A DNA stretch of 64,000 nt, from assembly GCF_014189855.1 (NCBI RefSeq), contig NZ_BJFN01000001.1, positions 806,001 to 870,000 on the forward strand, given 5' to 3'. The stretch comes from Buttiauxella sp. A111 (GTDB taxonomy: Bacteria > Pseudomonadota > Gammaproteobacteria > Enterobacterales > Enterobacteriaceae). Each line of letters begins with the position of its first letter. Position 1 is the first letter of the stretch. Made by a program: the position numbers and the translations under genes. The notes beneath the pieces are model-generated. The model made no database searches. It saw nothing but the letters and a program-made list of their open reading frames with translations, and had not been told where the DNA came from. Positions 19,771 to 29,551 of this stretch are shown in pieces.

Positions 19771-21939
19771 CTATTTAGCATCAGATTTATATTCGTACTC
19801 GTAGTAACCGTAATCCTCATATCCCGCGGCACGGCGGAAGATAGAGTTGAGAATTACGCCACGTACCTTGATGCCATTTTGCTCAAAGCGGCTTAGGCTG
19901 GTTTCGACTTCCTTCAGCGTATTGACCGCGTAACGCGCCACCATCAGCGTGGTGCCTGCATGACGACCCACGACAGCGGCGTCGGTGACAGCAAGAATTG
20001 GCGGGGTATCAATCAATACCAGGTCGTAGCTCTTGCTTGCCCATGCCACCAGTTCAGCAAAACGATCGCTCATCAACAGTTCCGAAGGATTGGATGGCAC
20101 GACTCCGCGCGGTACGAGGTCAAAGTTAGGCACGGAGGTTTTTTGTGCGCAGCGGCTGATTTCAGCGTGGCCGGATAACACATCCGCCAGACCATTGGTG
20201 TTGGTGGTGCCAAGAAGTTCGTGGGTATAGCCTTTGCGCATATCGCAGTCGATAAGCAGCACCCGTTTGTTGGTCTGGCTAATCACCGCGGCGAGGTTGG
20301 CGCAAACAAACGTCTTACCGATGGATGGGCTCACACCCGTTAACATCAGGACATTGTTTGGCGCCTGCATCATGGCGAAGTGCAGACTGGTACGCAGACT
20401 ACGAATCGCTTCGATGGCCAGATCCGTCGGGTTGCCGACGGCCAGCAGTTGGCTTTGCTTGTTACGCCTGGCCCCTTTGACATTACGCACCGTGCCGTTG
20501 TCGCGGGATTTCTGCCATTCGGACAGTGGGATGCAGGCATAGACGCCGATTCCCGCCTCTTCCAGTACCGCCGGGCTTTCGATGCCACGATTAAACAGTG
20601 AACGTAACAGCACGCCCATAATCGACAACATCAGACCGAGGATTATGCTGCCGAGGATAATCAGCGCACGCTGTGGTTTGACCATACCCGGCTGAGCAAT
20701 CGCCGCATCGACAATACGCACATCACCGACGGTGCTGGCCTCAGTGATTTTCAGCTCCTGCTGTTTATTCAACAGCTGCATATAAACCTGCTGGCCAGAT
20801 TCCACATCACGCGTTAGACGCACGATTTCCTGCTGGGTTTTCGGCATCGCCGTCACACGCCCATTCAGGCGGGCTTTCTCTTCTTCCAGGGTTTGGCGTT
20901 TTTCCAAAAGCGTGCGATACGCCGGGTGAACTTTGGTGTACAGCTTGGAGATTTCAGCTTCTTTGAAGGTCAGCTCATTGAGTTGCGCATCGATGTTCAC
21001 CATGGTGTCGAGGACAGATTTAGCCTCAAGCGACAGGTCAACTGAGTCTTGTTGCTGGCGATAAGCGTTGAGTTTGTTTTCAGCTGCATCAAGGCGGGAG
21101 CGCACTTCCGGCAACTGTTCGGCGAGGAATTTCAGGCTTTTCGCCGCCTCTTCTGACTTACGCTGGATATTCTGCTCAAGATAATTACGGGTGATGCTAT
21201 CGAGAATGTTGCGGATTTTGTCGCGATCTTCACCGGTATAAGACAGGCTCAGCACCCCGGTGTCTTTGCCATTTTCAGCCACTGTCAGGTTGCCCTGAAG
21301 CTGGTTAATCATGCCGAGCGTTGAGTATTTGGTGACTGTAAAAGTATCGCCCACTTGCGCTTTGATAGCGCTTACGGTCATCGCGATGCCATCTTTATTC
21401 AGCGATTGTCCAACCTGCCCTTTGGCGCTAAAACCGTTATTGCTGGTCAGTAAATACTGCGTTGGGCTAAGCACTTCCACGGTAAAGACGTTTTTGCCCT
21501 GGCCTGCCGGAAGATTAAAGGTATCGACCACAACAGTGTCGTTCTGACGGCCTTGCAGCATGTCCCAGACCGCACCCAACAGCCAGAAGCTGTTTTTATC
21601 GACCGAGATATCAAGGTTGAGAGAGTCGACAGTTTTACCTAACACCAGGCGCGACTGAATCAGCTGCATTTCGGCAGCAGAAGCAGGCGGTTTGTTAGAG
21701 AGCGCAGAGCTAATGTTATTGACCAGCGAGTTACCGGCGTTTTGTTCGATTTGTACCAGCGCATCGGCTTTATAAATTGGCGTGGCGCACATGGCATAGA
21801 CCACGGCCAATAAAGCAAAAATGGCCGTAATCCCCAAAACCCACCAACGGGCTTCGAGCACCGTACCAAACAATCGGCCAATATCAATTTCATCATTGCC
21901 CTCAGTGAGGGCGCTCGAACGGCTTGATTTTTCTGTCAT
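19771..21939 (-). CDS. wzc: Wzc, tyrosine autokinase and polysaccharide co-polymerase
   Basis: 722 residues from the ATG at 21939 (MTEKSSRSSALTEG), family length about 720. N-terminal membrane segment near WWVLGITAIFALLAVVYAM, a large periplasmic Wzz-type domain with coiled coil, a second membrane helix near IILGSIILGLMLSIMGVLL, then the cytoplasmic BY-kinase: Walker A GVSPSIGKTF, Walker A' LIDCDMRKG and Walker B LVLIDTPP. The tail YEDYGYYEYEYK is the tyrosine cluster that is autophosphorylated and dephosphorylated by Wzb. It controls colanic acid polymer length and export together with Wza. It starts 2 nt after wzb. Confidence 0.97.
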   Translation of the reverse strand: MTEKSSRSSALTEGNDEIDIGRLFGTVLEARWWVLGITAIFALLAVVYAMCATPIYKADALVQIEQNAGNSLVNNISSALSNKPPASAAEMQLIQSRLVLGKTVDSLNLDISVDKNSFWLLGAVWDMLQGRQNDTVVVDTFNLPAGQGKNVFTVEVLSPTQYLLTSNNGFSAKGQVGQSLNKDGIAMTVSAIKAQVGDTFTVTKYSTLGMINQLQGNLTVAENGKDTGVLSLSYTGEDRDKIRNILDSITRNYLEQNIQRKSEEAAKSLKFLAEQLPEVRSRLDAAENKLNAYRQQQDSVDLSLEAKSVLDTMVNIDAQLNELTFKEAEISKLYTKVHPAYRTLLEKRQTLEEEKARLNGRVTAMPKTQQEIVRLTRDVESGQQVYMQLLNKQQELKITEASTVGDVRIVDAAIAQPGMVKPQRALIILGSIILGLMLSIMGVLLRSLFNRGIESPAVLEEAGIGVYACIPLSEWQKSRDNGTVRNVKGARRNKQSQLLAVGNPTDLAIEAIRSLRTSLHFAMMQAPNNVLMLTGVSPSIGKTFVCANLAAVISQTNKRVLLIDCDMRKGYTHELLGTTNTNGLADVLSGHAEISRCAQKTSVPNFDLVPRGVVPSNPSELLMSDRFAELVAWASKSYDLVLIDTPPILAVTDAAVVGRHAGTTLMVARYAVNTLKEVETSLSRFEQNGIKVRGVILNSIFRRAAGYEDYGYYEYEYKSDAK

Positions 21940-21941
21940 TG

Positions 21942-22385
21942 TTATCCCTGATGAGCGTTGAGTGCGTGAGCCCATTTTTGGGCACTGAGATCCAGAAGAC
22001 CGTAAACCGCTTCAAAAGCGTCATGACTTTTGCGATACGGATCGGGAATTTCCCGTTCCGCATCCCAGTGACCAAACAGCATCACTTTGCCGCGCATCTC
22101 TGGAACCATTTCGCAAATTGCGGAGATGTGGCGTTTTTCCATGGCGAGGATCAGGTCGTATTCGCGGCACATTTTGCCGGAGACCTGTTTTGCACAATGG
22201 CCCTCAAGAGAGAGGTTATGCTGCTGCGCCACACGAATGGCACCGACATCAGCCCCTTTCCCCACGAGCGCCCCGAGCCCCGCAGACGTCACGGTAAGTT
22301 CCGGGTGATAGCTTTTCAGTAACCGCTCAGCGGTTGGGGAACGGCAGATGTTCCCCACACAGACAACCAAAATTTTGTTGAACAT
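21942..22385 (-). CDS. wzb: Wzb, low-molecular-weight protein-tyrosine phosphatase
   Basis: 147 residues, exactly the E. coli length. The phosphatase P-loop CVGNICRS has the catalytic Cys9 and Arg15, and the general-acid aspartate lies in the motif IPDPYRKS near residue 115. It removes phosphate from the tyrosine tail of Wzc, allowing the cycle needed for colanic acid export. It lies 6 nt after wza and 2 nt before wzc. Confidence 0.97.
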   Translation of the reverse strand: MFNKILVVCVGNICRSPTAERLLKSYHPELTVTSAGLGALVGKGADVGAIRVAQQHNLSLEGHCAKQVSGKMCREYDLILAMEKRHISAICEMVPEMRGKVMLFGHWDAEREIPDPYRKSHDAFEAVYGLLDLSAQKWAHALNAHQG

Positions 22386-22391
22386 AGCGCC

Positions 22392-23525
22392 CTACCAGGT
22401 ATGGATATCTTTGGCTGCATCCGTCATATAACGAACGCCACTGATGGTTGGCAGCAGTTGGTTAATCAGACGATTCCAACGTGTGATCGGTGCGGTAGTC
22501 ACATAAACCACATCGTATGGCTGCAACTGGAATTCGGTACCCATGACCAGCGATGTCGCATCCGACATATCAAGCTGGTAAATGTTGGCAATCTTGCCGC
22601 TCTGCTTATCTTTGAGTGGGCGAATCACAAATATCCCGCTGGCGTTCGATGCGGTCATATCCAGACCTTCAGCCTGACCCAACGCTTCGGTCAGCGTCAT
22701 ACCGCTGAAGTCCATTTTCAGGGTGGTCTGTTTCTTCACTTCGCCCATCACAAACACTTTCAGGTCGTCATTACGCGGAACAAACAGGATGTCACCGGGA
22801 TAAAGCAGATGGTTCTGGCTCAGGTCACCGTTTTGCATCAGCGCTTGCAGGGAAATCCGTTTTTCCTTGCCGTTGTGTGTCAGAACGACGTTGCGCCAGT
22901 CGGCTGCATCAGTCAGGCCACCCGCGGCGTTAATGGCGTCCAGTACTGTGAGTGGCACGTTGGTGATGGGCTGTTGGCCGGATTTGTTGACCTGGCCTGA
23001 GACATAGGCTTTTTGGGAACGGAACCCAGCGATATTAACGTCCACCTGCGGGTCAGCAATGTACGTCGCAAGGCGGCTGGTAATATCACTGCGGATTTCA
23101 GAAAGTGTTTTGCCGGTGACTTTCACTTTACCAACGTAGGGATAGAACATGGTGCCGTCCGACTGTACCCAGTTACCAGCATCGCTTGAGCTACGGTACT
23201 GGCCTGCAGGCGTCGTCAGTTCAGGGTGATCCCAGACCGTGACGTTCAAAACGTCGCCCGGACCAACACGATATTGGTAAGCAGCGATCTCCTGGTCGAG
23301 AGACATATTTGGCTGCGCGACCGCGGGGCGAACACGTAATTGTTCAACCAGGCGTGGTGTTAATGGATACACGTTAACCATGCGATCCAGATTGAAATCT
23401 GAATCCTGCTGTTTGATCACATCTTTCCCCATCGTCGACATATTGCTACCGGGGAGGACTGTGCAACCACTCATAAGGGCTACCGATACCAATAAAGGCA
23501 TCAATTTAAGTTTGTATTTTATCAT
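22392..23525 (-). CDS. wza: Wza, outer-membrane polysaccharide export lipoprotein
   Basis: 377 residues (E. coli 379). A lipoprotein signal with lipobox LMSGC places the lipidated cysteine at residue 21. The polysaccharide export (PES) domain includes [19 protein letters not shown], followed by two SLBB beta-grasp domains ([28 protein letters not shown]) and a C-terminal amphipathic helix with [13 protein letters not shown] that forms the outer-membrane pore of the octamer. First gene of the operon, behind a JUMPstart/ops leader. Confidence 0.97.
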   Translation of the reverse strand: MIKYKLKLMPLLVSVALMSGCTVLPGSNMSTMGKDVIKQQDSDFNLDRMVNVYPLTPRLVEQLRVRPAVAQPNMSLDQEIAAYQYRVGPGDVLNVTVWDHPELTTPAGQYRSSSDAGNWVQSDGTMFYPYVGKVKVTGKTLSEIRSDITSRLATYIADPQVDVNIAGFRSQKAYVSGQVNKSGQQPITNVPLTVLDAINAAGGLTDAADWRNVVLTHNGKEKRISLQALMQNGDLSQNHLLYPGDILFVPRNDDLKVFVMGEVKKQTTLKMDFSGMTLTEALGQAEGLDMTASNASGIFVIRPLKDKQSGKIANIYQLDMSDATSLVMGTEFQLQPYDVVYVTTAPITRWNRLINQLLPTISGVRYMTDAAKDIHTW

Positions 23526-23716
23526 TGAGTATTTATCACTATGGCAGAGTAATTATCCTGAACGAATAAAATAAGTGACTCGTTAGGTTTTTGAATGAGG
23601 CATGAATTGAAACCTACTTGCCGTTTGAAATAACTGGCATCAATCCTAAAAAAACGCTTATTTCCCGACATCCTATTGACAGAATAATTGAGGCTTATTC
23701 TCTGGCCTTTGAGCAT
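23522..23716 (-). CDS. Possible 64-codon leader ORF between ops and wza
   Basis: An ATG formed by the last bases of the JUMPstart (GGTAGCATG, at 23716) opens a 64-codon frame that ends with a TGA overlapping the wza start as ATGA (23522-23525). An AGGGGCGG stretch 7 nt upstream could act as a weak ribosome binding site but is also the conserved ops core. The predicted peptide ([18 protein letters not shown]...) resembles nothing I recognise. It may be chance in A+T-rich leader DNA, or it may keep ribosomes on the leader and couple translation into wza. Confidence 0.3.
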   Translation of the reverse strand: MLKGQRISLNYSVNRMSGNKRFFRIDASYFKRQVGFNSCLIQKPNESLILFVQDNYSAIVINTQ

Positions 23717-23751
23717 GCTACCGCCCCTGGCTTACAGTCACCAACCTACTG
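23714..23751 (-). promoter_or_regulatory. JUMPstart with ops element, RfaH recruitment site
   Basis: On the minus strand the 38 bases match the JUMPstart consensus, reading CAGTAGGTTGGTGACTGTAA then GCCAGGGGCGGTAGCATG. The ops core GGCGGTAGCAT occupies 23715-23725 and fits GGCGGTAGNNT. In enterobacteria this element pauses RNA polymerase and loads RfaH, which suppresses termination through long surface-polysaccharide operons. It lies about 190 nt upstream of the wza start codon, in the direction of wza transcription. Confidence 0.95.
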
Positions 23752-23778
23752 AAAAGAGACAATTTATAAGGAGTAGCA

Positions 23779-23838
23779 ATGGCAGGGGTTAAATCCAAAG
23801 AATTATCTGAGGAACAAAAAACCCCACCACCAGGTTAA
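23779..23838 (+). CDS. Possible 19-residue small ORF opposite the wza promoter region
   Basis: A strong ribosome binding site, TAAGGAGT, precedes by 4 nt an ATG that opens a 19-codon frame MAGVKSKELSEEQKTPPPG ending in TAA. It runs away from wza. No homologue is recognised. It could be a real small protein, or the start of a decayed gene such as a transposase; there is no following coding sequence in the frame. Confidence 0.25.
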   Translation: MAGVKSKELSEEQKTPPPG

Positions 23839-23949
23839 ATATCATGGCTTCAGCGAATATAAAAAATACATCTAATATCAGACACCGATACGGATTGTTG
23901 CAGTTAACCCTATATCAGGCAAGGCACCCTCCAACAATACCGAGACTTT

Positions 23950-23963
23950 TAAGAATAGTATTA
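23950..23963 (-). promoter_or_regulatory. Candidate RcsAB box for the colanic acid operon
   Basis: On the minus strand TAATACTATTCTTA matches the RcsAB box of E. coli wza (TAAGATTATTCTCA) at 11 of 14 positions. It lies about 200 bp upstream of the JUMPstart, the expected side for activation by RcsB with RcsA. I could not place the promoter hexamers with confidence. The rest of the 736-bp wza-yegH gap (23526-24261) is A+T-rich and otherwise featureless apart from the elements listed here. Confidence 0.5.
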
Positions 23964-24261
23964 ACAACACAATTAGACAGCTTTAGGAATTTCTTTATAT
24001 TGACAGAAAATTAATTACTGATACGTCCGGAAATAATATACAGAACTATCTCATGTGAATTTCATTACTGGAAAATTAAATGACATGACAATTCGGAAAA
24101 TGATTAATTATTTACCTTGGTTATTAAGCGGGATTGAGCAAGTTTAAACACCAACATTAATCCATGCAGGATTTATCCCGCGCGAATATTGCAATTTCCC
24201 ACTCGATTATCCATCATTTCATTGTGACATTTGTCATCTTATAAAAGGTTATGAACGATTT

Positions 24262-25842
24262 ATGGAATGGATTGCCGACCCATCGATCTGGGCAGGCCTC
24301 ATAACCCTGGTGGTTATTGAGCTAGTCCTTGGTATTGATAACCTGGTGTTTATCGCCATCCTTGCCGAAAAATTGCCTCCGGCGCAACGCGACCGCGCCC
24401 GCGTCACTGGGCTGGTCCTCGCCATGTTGATGCGCTTATTGCTTCTGGCCTCAATCTCCTGGCTTGTCACACTGACTCGCCCACTCTTTCATGCCGGTGA
24501 ACTCGCCTTTAGCGCAAGGGACCTGATCATGCTTTTCGGCGGTTTGTTCCTGTTATTCAAAGCCACCGTTGAGCTCAATGAGCGACTTGAGGGCAAAGAC
24601 AGCGAAACGCACTCCCAGCGGCGCGGCGCACGATTTTGGCCCGTTGTGGCACAAATAGTGATTCTGGATGCGGTGTTTTCTCTGGATTCAGTGATTACCG
24701 CAGTGGGGATGGTTGACCATCTGGCCGTCATGATGGCCGCGGTGATTATTGCCATTTGCCTGATGTTGCTGGCGAGCAAAGCGCTGACACGCTTTGTGAA
24801 TAACCATCCGACTATTGTGATTTTGTGTCTGAGCTTCCTGCTGATGATTGGTTTTAGCCTGGTGGCGGATGGCTTTGGCTATCATATCCCGAAAGGCTAT
24901 TTGTACGCGGCCATCGGCTTCTCAGTGATGATTGAAAGCCTCAATCAACTTGCCATTTTCAATCGCCGCCGCTTCTTATCAGCCGATCAATCGTTACGCC
25001 AGCGCACTGCCGAAGCGGTGCTGCGTTTGTTGAACGGTAAAAAGGAAGAAGCGGAGCTGGATCCGCAAACCGCATCGTTGATTGCCGATCATACGCCACA
25101 AGATGAAATCTTTGACCCGCAAGAGCGGCTGATGATTGAACGTGTGCTGAACCTGAACCAGCGAACGGTGAGCAGCATCATGACCTCGCGTCATGACGTC
25201 GAGTACATCAACTTGAGCTCCCCAGAAGCTGAAATCCGTGTGCTGCTGGATAAAAACCAACATACCCGCGTCGTGGTAACCGGCAGCGGCGATGAAATTT
25301 TGGGTGTGGTGCACGTCATTGATCTGCTACAGCAAACGTTAAAAGGTGAGCCGTTCGATCTTGAAGTGCTGATACGCCAGCCGTTGATTTTCCCGGAGAC
25401 ACTGCCTTTGCTGGCTGCACTGGAGCAATTCCGTAATGCCAGAACACACTTTGCCTTTGTCGTGGATGAGTTTGGTTCAGTCGAAGGGGTGGTGACGTTA
25501 AGTGACGTGATGGAAACCATCGCCGGTAATTTGCCAAATGAAGTGGAAGAGATAGACGCGCGCCATGACATCCAGAAAAATCCGGATGGAAGCTGGACGG
25601 CAAACGGCCACATGCCGCTTGATGATTTAGTCCAGTACGTGCCGTTGCCGCTGGAAGACAAACGCAACTATCACACTATTGCCGGGTTATTGATGGAGTC
25701 GCTACAGCATATTCCGGTGACAGGCGAAACGGTTGAGGTGGGGAATTTCCTGTTACGCACCCTGCAGGTGGAAAGCCACCGAGTGCAGAAAGTGCAGATT
25801 GTGCCGTTGGAGACCGATGATAAGGCGGATTACGAGGTATGA
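24262..25842 (+). CDS. yegH: YegH, TerC-family membrane protein with CBS and CorC domains
   Basis: 526 residues (E. coli 527). The N-terminal 235 residues are a TerC-type membrane domain with about seven helices and the acidic motifs [13 protein letters not shown] and [15 protein letters not shown], which are typical of putative metal-ion exporters. Two CBS domains follow (about 295-420: [35 protein letters not shown]), then a C-terminal CorC/HlyC domain ending MEWIA-start partner sequences like VQIVPLE. The transported substrate is not established. It is transcribed away from wza and convergently with asmA. Confidence 0.95.
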   Translation: MEWIADPSIWAGLITLVVIELVLGIDNLVFIAILAEKLPPAQRDRARVTGLVLAMLMRLLLLASISWLVTLTRPLFHAGELAFSARDLIMLFGGLFLLFKATVELNERLEGKDSETHSQRRGARFWPVVAQIVILDAVFSLDSVITAVGMVDHLAVMMAAVIIAICLMLLASKALTRFVNNHPTIVILCLSFLLMIGFSLVADGFGYHIPKGYLYAAIGFSVMIESLNQLAIFNRRRFLSADQSLRQRTAEAVLRLLNGKKEEAELDPQTASLIADHTPQDEIFDPQERLMIERVLNLNQRTVSSIMTSRHDVEYINLSSPEAEIRVLLDKNQHTRVVVTGSGDEILGVVHVIDLLQQTLKGEPFDLEVLIRQPLIFPETLPLLAALEQFRNARTHFAFVVDEFGSVEGVVTLSDVMETIAGNLPNEVEEIDARHDIQKNPDGSWTANGHMPLDDLVQYVPLPLEDKRNYHTIAGLLMESLQHIPVTGETVEVGNFLLRTLQVESHRVQKVQIVPLETDDKADYEV

Positions 25843-25855
25843 GTACAGAAGATAG

Positions 25856-25932
25856 GGTCGGACGTCGCTACCGCTAATCCGACCTGGGCAATGGAGTTGT
25901 TGGGTGGATCCGCAACCGCGGCATCCACCCAA
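25856..25932. terminator. Two palindromes between convergent yegH and asmA
   Basis: First stem: GGTCGGA (25856-25862) with TCCGACC (25878-25884), REP-like in composition. Second stem: TTGGGTGGAT (25900-25909) with ATCCACCCAA (25923-25932), ten perfect pairs. Neither is followed by a good T tract on either strand, so they may be REP-like mRNA-protecting or attenuating structures rather than simple intrinsic terminators. Confidence 0.5.
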
Positions 25933-25952
25933 TCACTCAACGCTTCTTAGCA

Positions 25953-27797
25953 TTACAGGTTATTGAGCAGCTCCTTCACATCTTTCGATTTGCTGCTGTC
26001 TTTATGCTTCTCTAACCACTCATTCAGGCGACGTTTCGCTTCACTCTGCAACTGCTTACGCAAGACCTGGTCAACTTGTAATGAGTAGTTAAGCTTCTGC
26101 CACGGGCCGTAAACGCGCAATGGAATAGGCGTGGTTTTCAGCACGTCAATCAGCTTACTGTCCCCTTCCCAACCGCCCAGCACGGTGACATTAAATTGGG
26201 TATCACAAAGCTGTTTGACCAAATCTAACGAACCTTGCCCGGTCAGCGCCAGCACGGAAGACTTACCCTCCATTTTCTTCAGCGCCAGGTCACCGTTGTC
26301 GAGGGTTGCCTGTGCCGAGAAGCTATCCAGGGTCGTGACATTGTCGTAATTTTCTTTTGCCTTCACGTCATCATTGCTGCGAGTTACCGCTTGTTGAATC
26401 AGCTGCTGGAAGTTCATCCCCGTCATCGTGGAATGCGACATCGTTATGCTCGCATTCCCTTGCCAGCTGCGGCGGAAAGCTTCGGCATTGAGTTTGTCGC
26501 CGCTAAATTCCCCTTCCATCGACAGCAAACCCGACAACGCAATGGGATAGTCGAAGGCGGTGAGAATCGGCCCAATTTCAATGTTATCCACTTTAGGATT
26601 AAAGGTTAATTGCGGCTGATTCTTACGCGCATCAAGTTGACCGGGGAACGACATACTGCCTTGACCCAAATTCCCTGTCAGTTCAGATACCGTCAGCAGG
26701 CCGAACTGGTTGGTCATCGCCGATTGCACATCGGTGAAATCCAGCCCGCGCCAGCGCACACTGGAAGCGGCAATGCTCACCTGCGCGCTGTAGCCGCGCA
26801 AATTCTGGTAAGCGGTATCTTCGCCACCTGACGCAATTATCGGGCGTGGCAACGTCGGTTGCTGCTGCGCCTTCTGTACCGCCTGAGTGCTGGTCACGGC
26901 ATTCGCAGCGACCAGAGCATCAAGATTCAGCTTACTGGAACGCAGATCGAGTACCCACTGGGGTTTCTCTTTCAGCACTACACTCGCATTACCTTGTAAA
27001 TCGCTGTCGTTTGCCGTCATTTGCAACTGGCTGAGTTCGACTCGACGTTCGGGTTCAAACCAGCGAGCCGTCAGCGTGCTGGTGCCGGAAATCCCATTCG
27101 CGGGAAGATCGGCCCCCTGAATCTGATAATTGAGCTGAGAGATATTGGCAACAAGCTGCTGCGGATAATCAGCGGCATTCAAATCAGCCACCACTGAGAG
27201 ATTCAAATCACGCTGGTCGCGATTGATACGGCTGCTGAGTTCAATATGCGCCTGTTTTTTATCATCCTGCTCCATGCCCAGATTGATATCGCGTACGGTA
27301 ATTTGCTCGTCGCCGTCATGCTGGAACACCAGAACACTATCGACCACTTTTAATTTGGCAATATCGAAGGACCAACCGCGCTCTTCGCCAGGTTCAGGGA
27401 TACTGCTTGATGGCCCCACAGGGGCATCTTTCGGTCGACGCTCTTCCGTTTGCGGCGTGAGTTGAATCACCGCCCCTTTGAGCATCACCTGATGAACGTG
27501 TAATTGGTGGGATATTAGCGGGATTAACGCCACATCAAGACGCATATTTTCAGCGCTGAGCAAAGGCTGGCTAGCCCCAGGTGCTGTGAGAGACATACGG
27601 TCGGACAAAATACTGAGTTGCGGCCAGACGTGCCAACGCAGCGAACCCTCTATCTTCAACTGGTAGCCGCTGCGGGATTCAACCTGGCGCACCATATATT
27701 CACGAAAATCATTGGGGTTAACCAATAGCACCAACGCAGAAAGGCCGGCTATTAGTACCACCAGCAAGATCATCAGCGTGGTTAAAAATCGTTTCAT
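25953..27797 (-). CDS. asmA: AsmA, outer-membrane assembly / lipid-transport related protein
   Basis: 614 residues (E. coli 617). An N-terminal membrane anchor (MKRFLTTLMILLVVLIAGLSALVLL, seen as a hydrophobic run at residues 8-25) precedes a large periplasmic AsmA domain of repeated beta strands, starting with LVNPNDFREYMVRQVESRSG. AsmA-like proteins form periplasmic bridge-like beta grooves and are linked to phospholipid movement and outer-membrane protein assembly. The C-terminus ends in a charged KHKDSSKSKDVKELLNNL segment. It is downstream of dcd with a 23-nt gap, so dcd-asmA are probably co-transcribed. Confidence 0.95.
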   Translation of the reverse strand: MKRFLTTLMILLVVLIAGLSALVLLVNPNDFREYMVRQVESRSGYQLKIEGSLRWHVWPQLSILSDRMSLTAPGASQPLLSAENMRLDVALIPLISHQLHVHQVMLKGAVIQLTPQTEERRPKDAPVGPSSSIPEPGEERGWSFDIAKLKVVDSVLVFQHDGDEQITVRDINLGMEQDDKKQAHIELSSRINRDQRDLNLSVVADLNAADYPQQLVANISQLNYQIQGADLPANGISGTSTLTARWFEPERRVELSQLQMTANDSDLQGNASVVLKEKPQWVLDLRSSKLNLDALVAANAVTSTQAVQKAQQQPTLPRPIIASGGEDTAYQNLRGYSAQVSIAASSVRWRGLDFTDVQSAMTNQFGLLTVSELTGNLGQGSMSFPGQLDARKNQPQLTFNPKVDNIEIGPILTAFDYPIALSGLLSMEGEFSGDKLNAEAFRRSWQGNASITMSHSTMTGMNFQQLIQQAVTRSNDDVKAKENYDNVTTLDSFSAQATLDNGDLALKKMEGKSSVLALTGQGSLDLVKQLCDTQFNVTVLGGWEGDSKLIDVLKTTPIPLRVYGPWQKLNYSLQVDQVLRKQLQSEAKRRLNEWLEKHKDSSKSKDVKELLNNL

Positions 27798-27820
27798 ACA
27801 GCCCTCATACAGATGGGAAC

Positions 27821-28402
27821 TCAGTCCTTATCAATACGGCTTGCAACCGCACCTTGCTGATCGCGATATTTCGCATCCTGGCGGCTGTTGTAAGGACGTG
27901 CAGCCGGGCCTGAGAGTGGCTCGAAGCTCAGAGCGCCAATCATCATGCCCGGGCGTAACGCTAAAGGCAGCTTACCGGAATTATAGAACTCAAGAACGAT
28001 GCAGCCATGCCAGCCTGGGTCGATACGGTGTGCGGTGACGTGCACCATCAGGCCCAAACGAGCCAAAGATGAACGGCCATCTAACCAACCGACTAAATCA
28101 GCAGGGATCTTAACGGACTCAAGCGTTACTGCCAGAGCCAGCTCGCCCGGATGCAGGTAGAAGGCATCGCCTTCATTGAGAACGATTTCATCGCTCATCA
28201 CGCGATCCAGCGCAGCGCTGACTTCATCTTTAGGGCCGCTTAAATCAATAAACGGCGCGGTATGGCCACTGAAAGTACGGAATTTGTTACCCAAACGGAC
28301 ATCAACGGTAGCACCGCTAATGCGTTCAACTGGCGGACGAGGGGTAATCGTTAAGCGCCCGTCATCAAGCCAGGCTTCTATATCGCGGTCACACAAACGC
28401 AT
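27821..28402 (-). CDS. dcd: Dcd, dCTP deaminase
   Basis: 193 residues, exactly the family length. It converts dCTP to dUTP, feeding dTMP synthesis; it is a trimeric relative of dUTPase. Visible motifs are [12 protein letters not shown] near residue 35, [29 protein letters not shown] (residues about 106-135) containing the catalytic and substrate-binding Arg, Ser and His residues, and [22 protein letters not shown] with the catalytic glutamate. It lies between udk (152 bp upstream) and asmA. Confidence 0.97.
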   Translation of the reverse strand: MRLCDRDIEAWLDDGRLTITPRPPVERISGATVDVRLGNKFRTFSGHTAPFIDLSGPKDEVSAALDRVMSDEIVLNEGDAFYLHPGELALAVTLESVKIPADLVGWLDGRSSLARLGLMVHVTAHRIDPGWHGCIVLEFYNSGKLPLALRPGMMIGALSFEPLSGPAARPYNSRQDAKYRDQQGAVASRIDKD

Positions 28403-28554
28403 CAGTGATGCTCCTTATCTCATGCTCAGTTTTATTTACCCTGCCACAGCGGGGCTAATATAGCCACGCTAAGACAGGTAAACTCTGGGGTTACATTATT
28501 TTTTGCGAGCGGGCCAGAAGAACGCGCTCGTCCAGAGGCGGTTATGCCTGATGG

Positions 28555-29196
28555 TTATTCAAAGAACTGACTAATTTTCGCCTTCAGAATATCGATGGCG
28601 ATACGGTTTTTGCCCCCGCGCGGCACGATAATATCGGCATACTGCTTGGAAGGTTCGATGAATTGTAAAAACATAGGGCGAACGGTTTTCTGATACTGGG
28701 CCATAACGGAATCCATCGAACGGCCACGTTCGTTAACATCACGTTTCATACGGCGCATCAGACAAATATCCAGCGGCGTATCAACAAAAATGGAGAAATT
28801 CATCTCTTCGCGCAGACGGGCATCCGTCAGCAACAAAATCCCTTCCAGAATGATGACTTTCTTCGGCATTAAGTGAACGGTGTTACCGGTACGGGTATGT
28901 TCCACATAACTATAAACGGGCAGTTCAATCGGATTACCGGCTTTCAGAGATTGCAGATGTTGGAACAGTAAATTGTGGTCCATCGCGTTGGGATGGTCGT
29001 AATTCGTCTTAACTCGTTCTTCCATCGAAAGATGGCTTTGGTCTTTGTAGTAACTATCTTCTGGAATGACACCAATGTGTTCATCACCAACCTGATCACG
29101 CAGTTCGCGATACAGTGTGCTGGCTATAAGACTTTTTCCTGAAGCCGACGCACCGGCTATCCCGATGATGACGCATTGATGGGACTTGTCAGTCAT
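28555..29196 (-). CDS. udk: Udk, uridine kinase
   Basis: 213 residues, as in E. coli. The Walker A loop [11 protein letters not shown] is at residues 12-22, followed by [21 protein letters not shown] and the LID-type region [17 protein letters not shown]. It phosphorylates uridine and cytidine with GTP or ATP in pyrimidine salvage. Transcribed on the minus strand, divergent from dgcE across a 355-bp gap. Confidence 0.97.
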   Translation of the reverse strand: MTDKSHQCVIIGIAGASASGKSLIASTLYRELRDQVGDEHIGVIPEDSYYKDQSHLSMEERVKTNYDHPNAMDHNLLFQHLQSLKAGNPIELPVYSYVEHTRTGNTVHLMPKKVIILEGILLLTDARLREEMNFSIFVDTPLDICLMRRMKRDVNERGRSMDSVMAQYQKTVRPMFLQFIEPSKQYADIIVPRGGKNRIAIDILKAKISQFFE

Positions 29197-29551
29197 GTTG
29201 TAACGAGCCTTGTTGACTTAAATGTTGAGGAAGGGCGACGCGAAAGACGTCAAACGCGGCAATTATAGGGAGATCCGCCCTCTGATACCAGAGTAATGCG
29301 CTCTGGCGGGTGATTTTAGCTGAAGGGCTGTTGGGCTGAAGGCGTGGCGCGAATGTCCCCCCTGAACACGTGCCGAGTAACAGGTGAGGAAAATAAGTCT
29401 GCCAAATATCACTTTTTGTGACTTCTTGATGTTAATTTATGACCGAACTGCATAGGAAATGTAAATTGTTTGTACTAGCATAAACCGAAATTATCTTTTT
29501 ATTTGCATCCGGGCATGTCACCTGGCGGCACGCCTTAACGGATTTGCGGTA
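29197..29551. other. Intergenic region between divergent udk and dgcE
   Basis: 355 bp without a supported gene. It must hold the promoters of udk and dgcE. A short stem CCAGAG (29288-29293) with CTCTGG (29301-29306) is visible near udk. The dgcE-proximal half is A+T-rich. I could not assign promoter hexamers or an operator with confidence. Confidence 0.6.
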
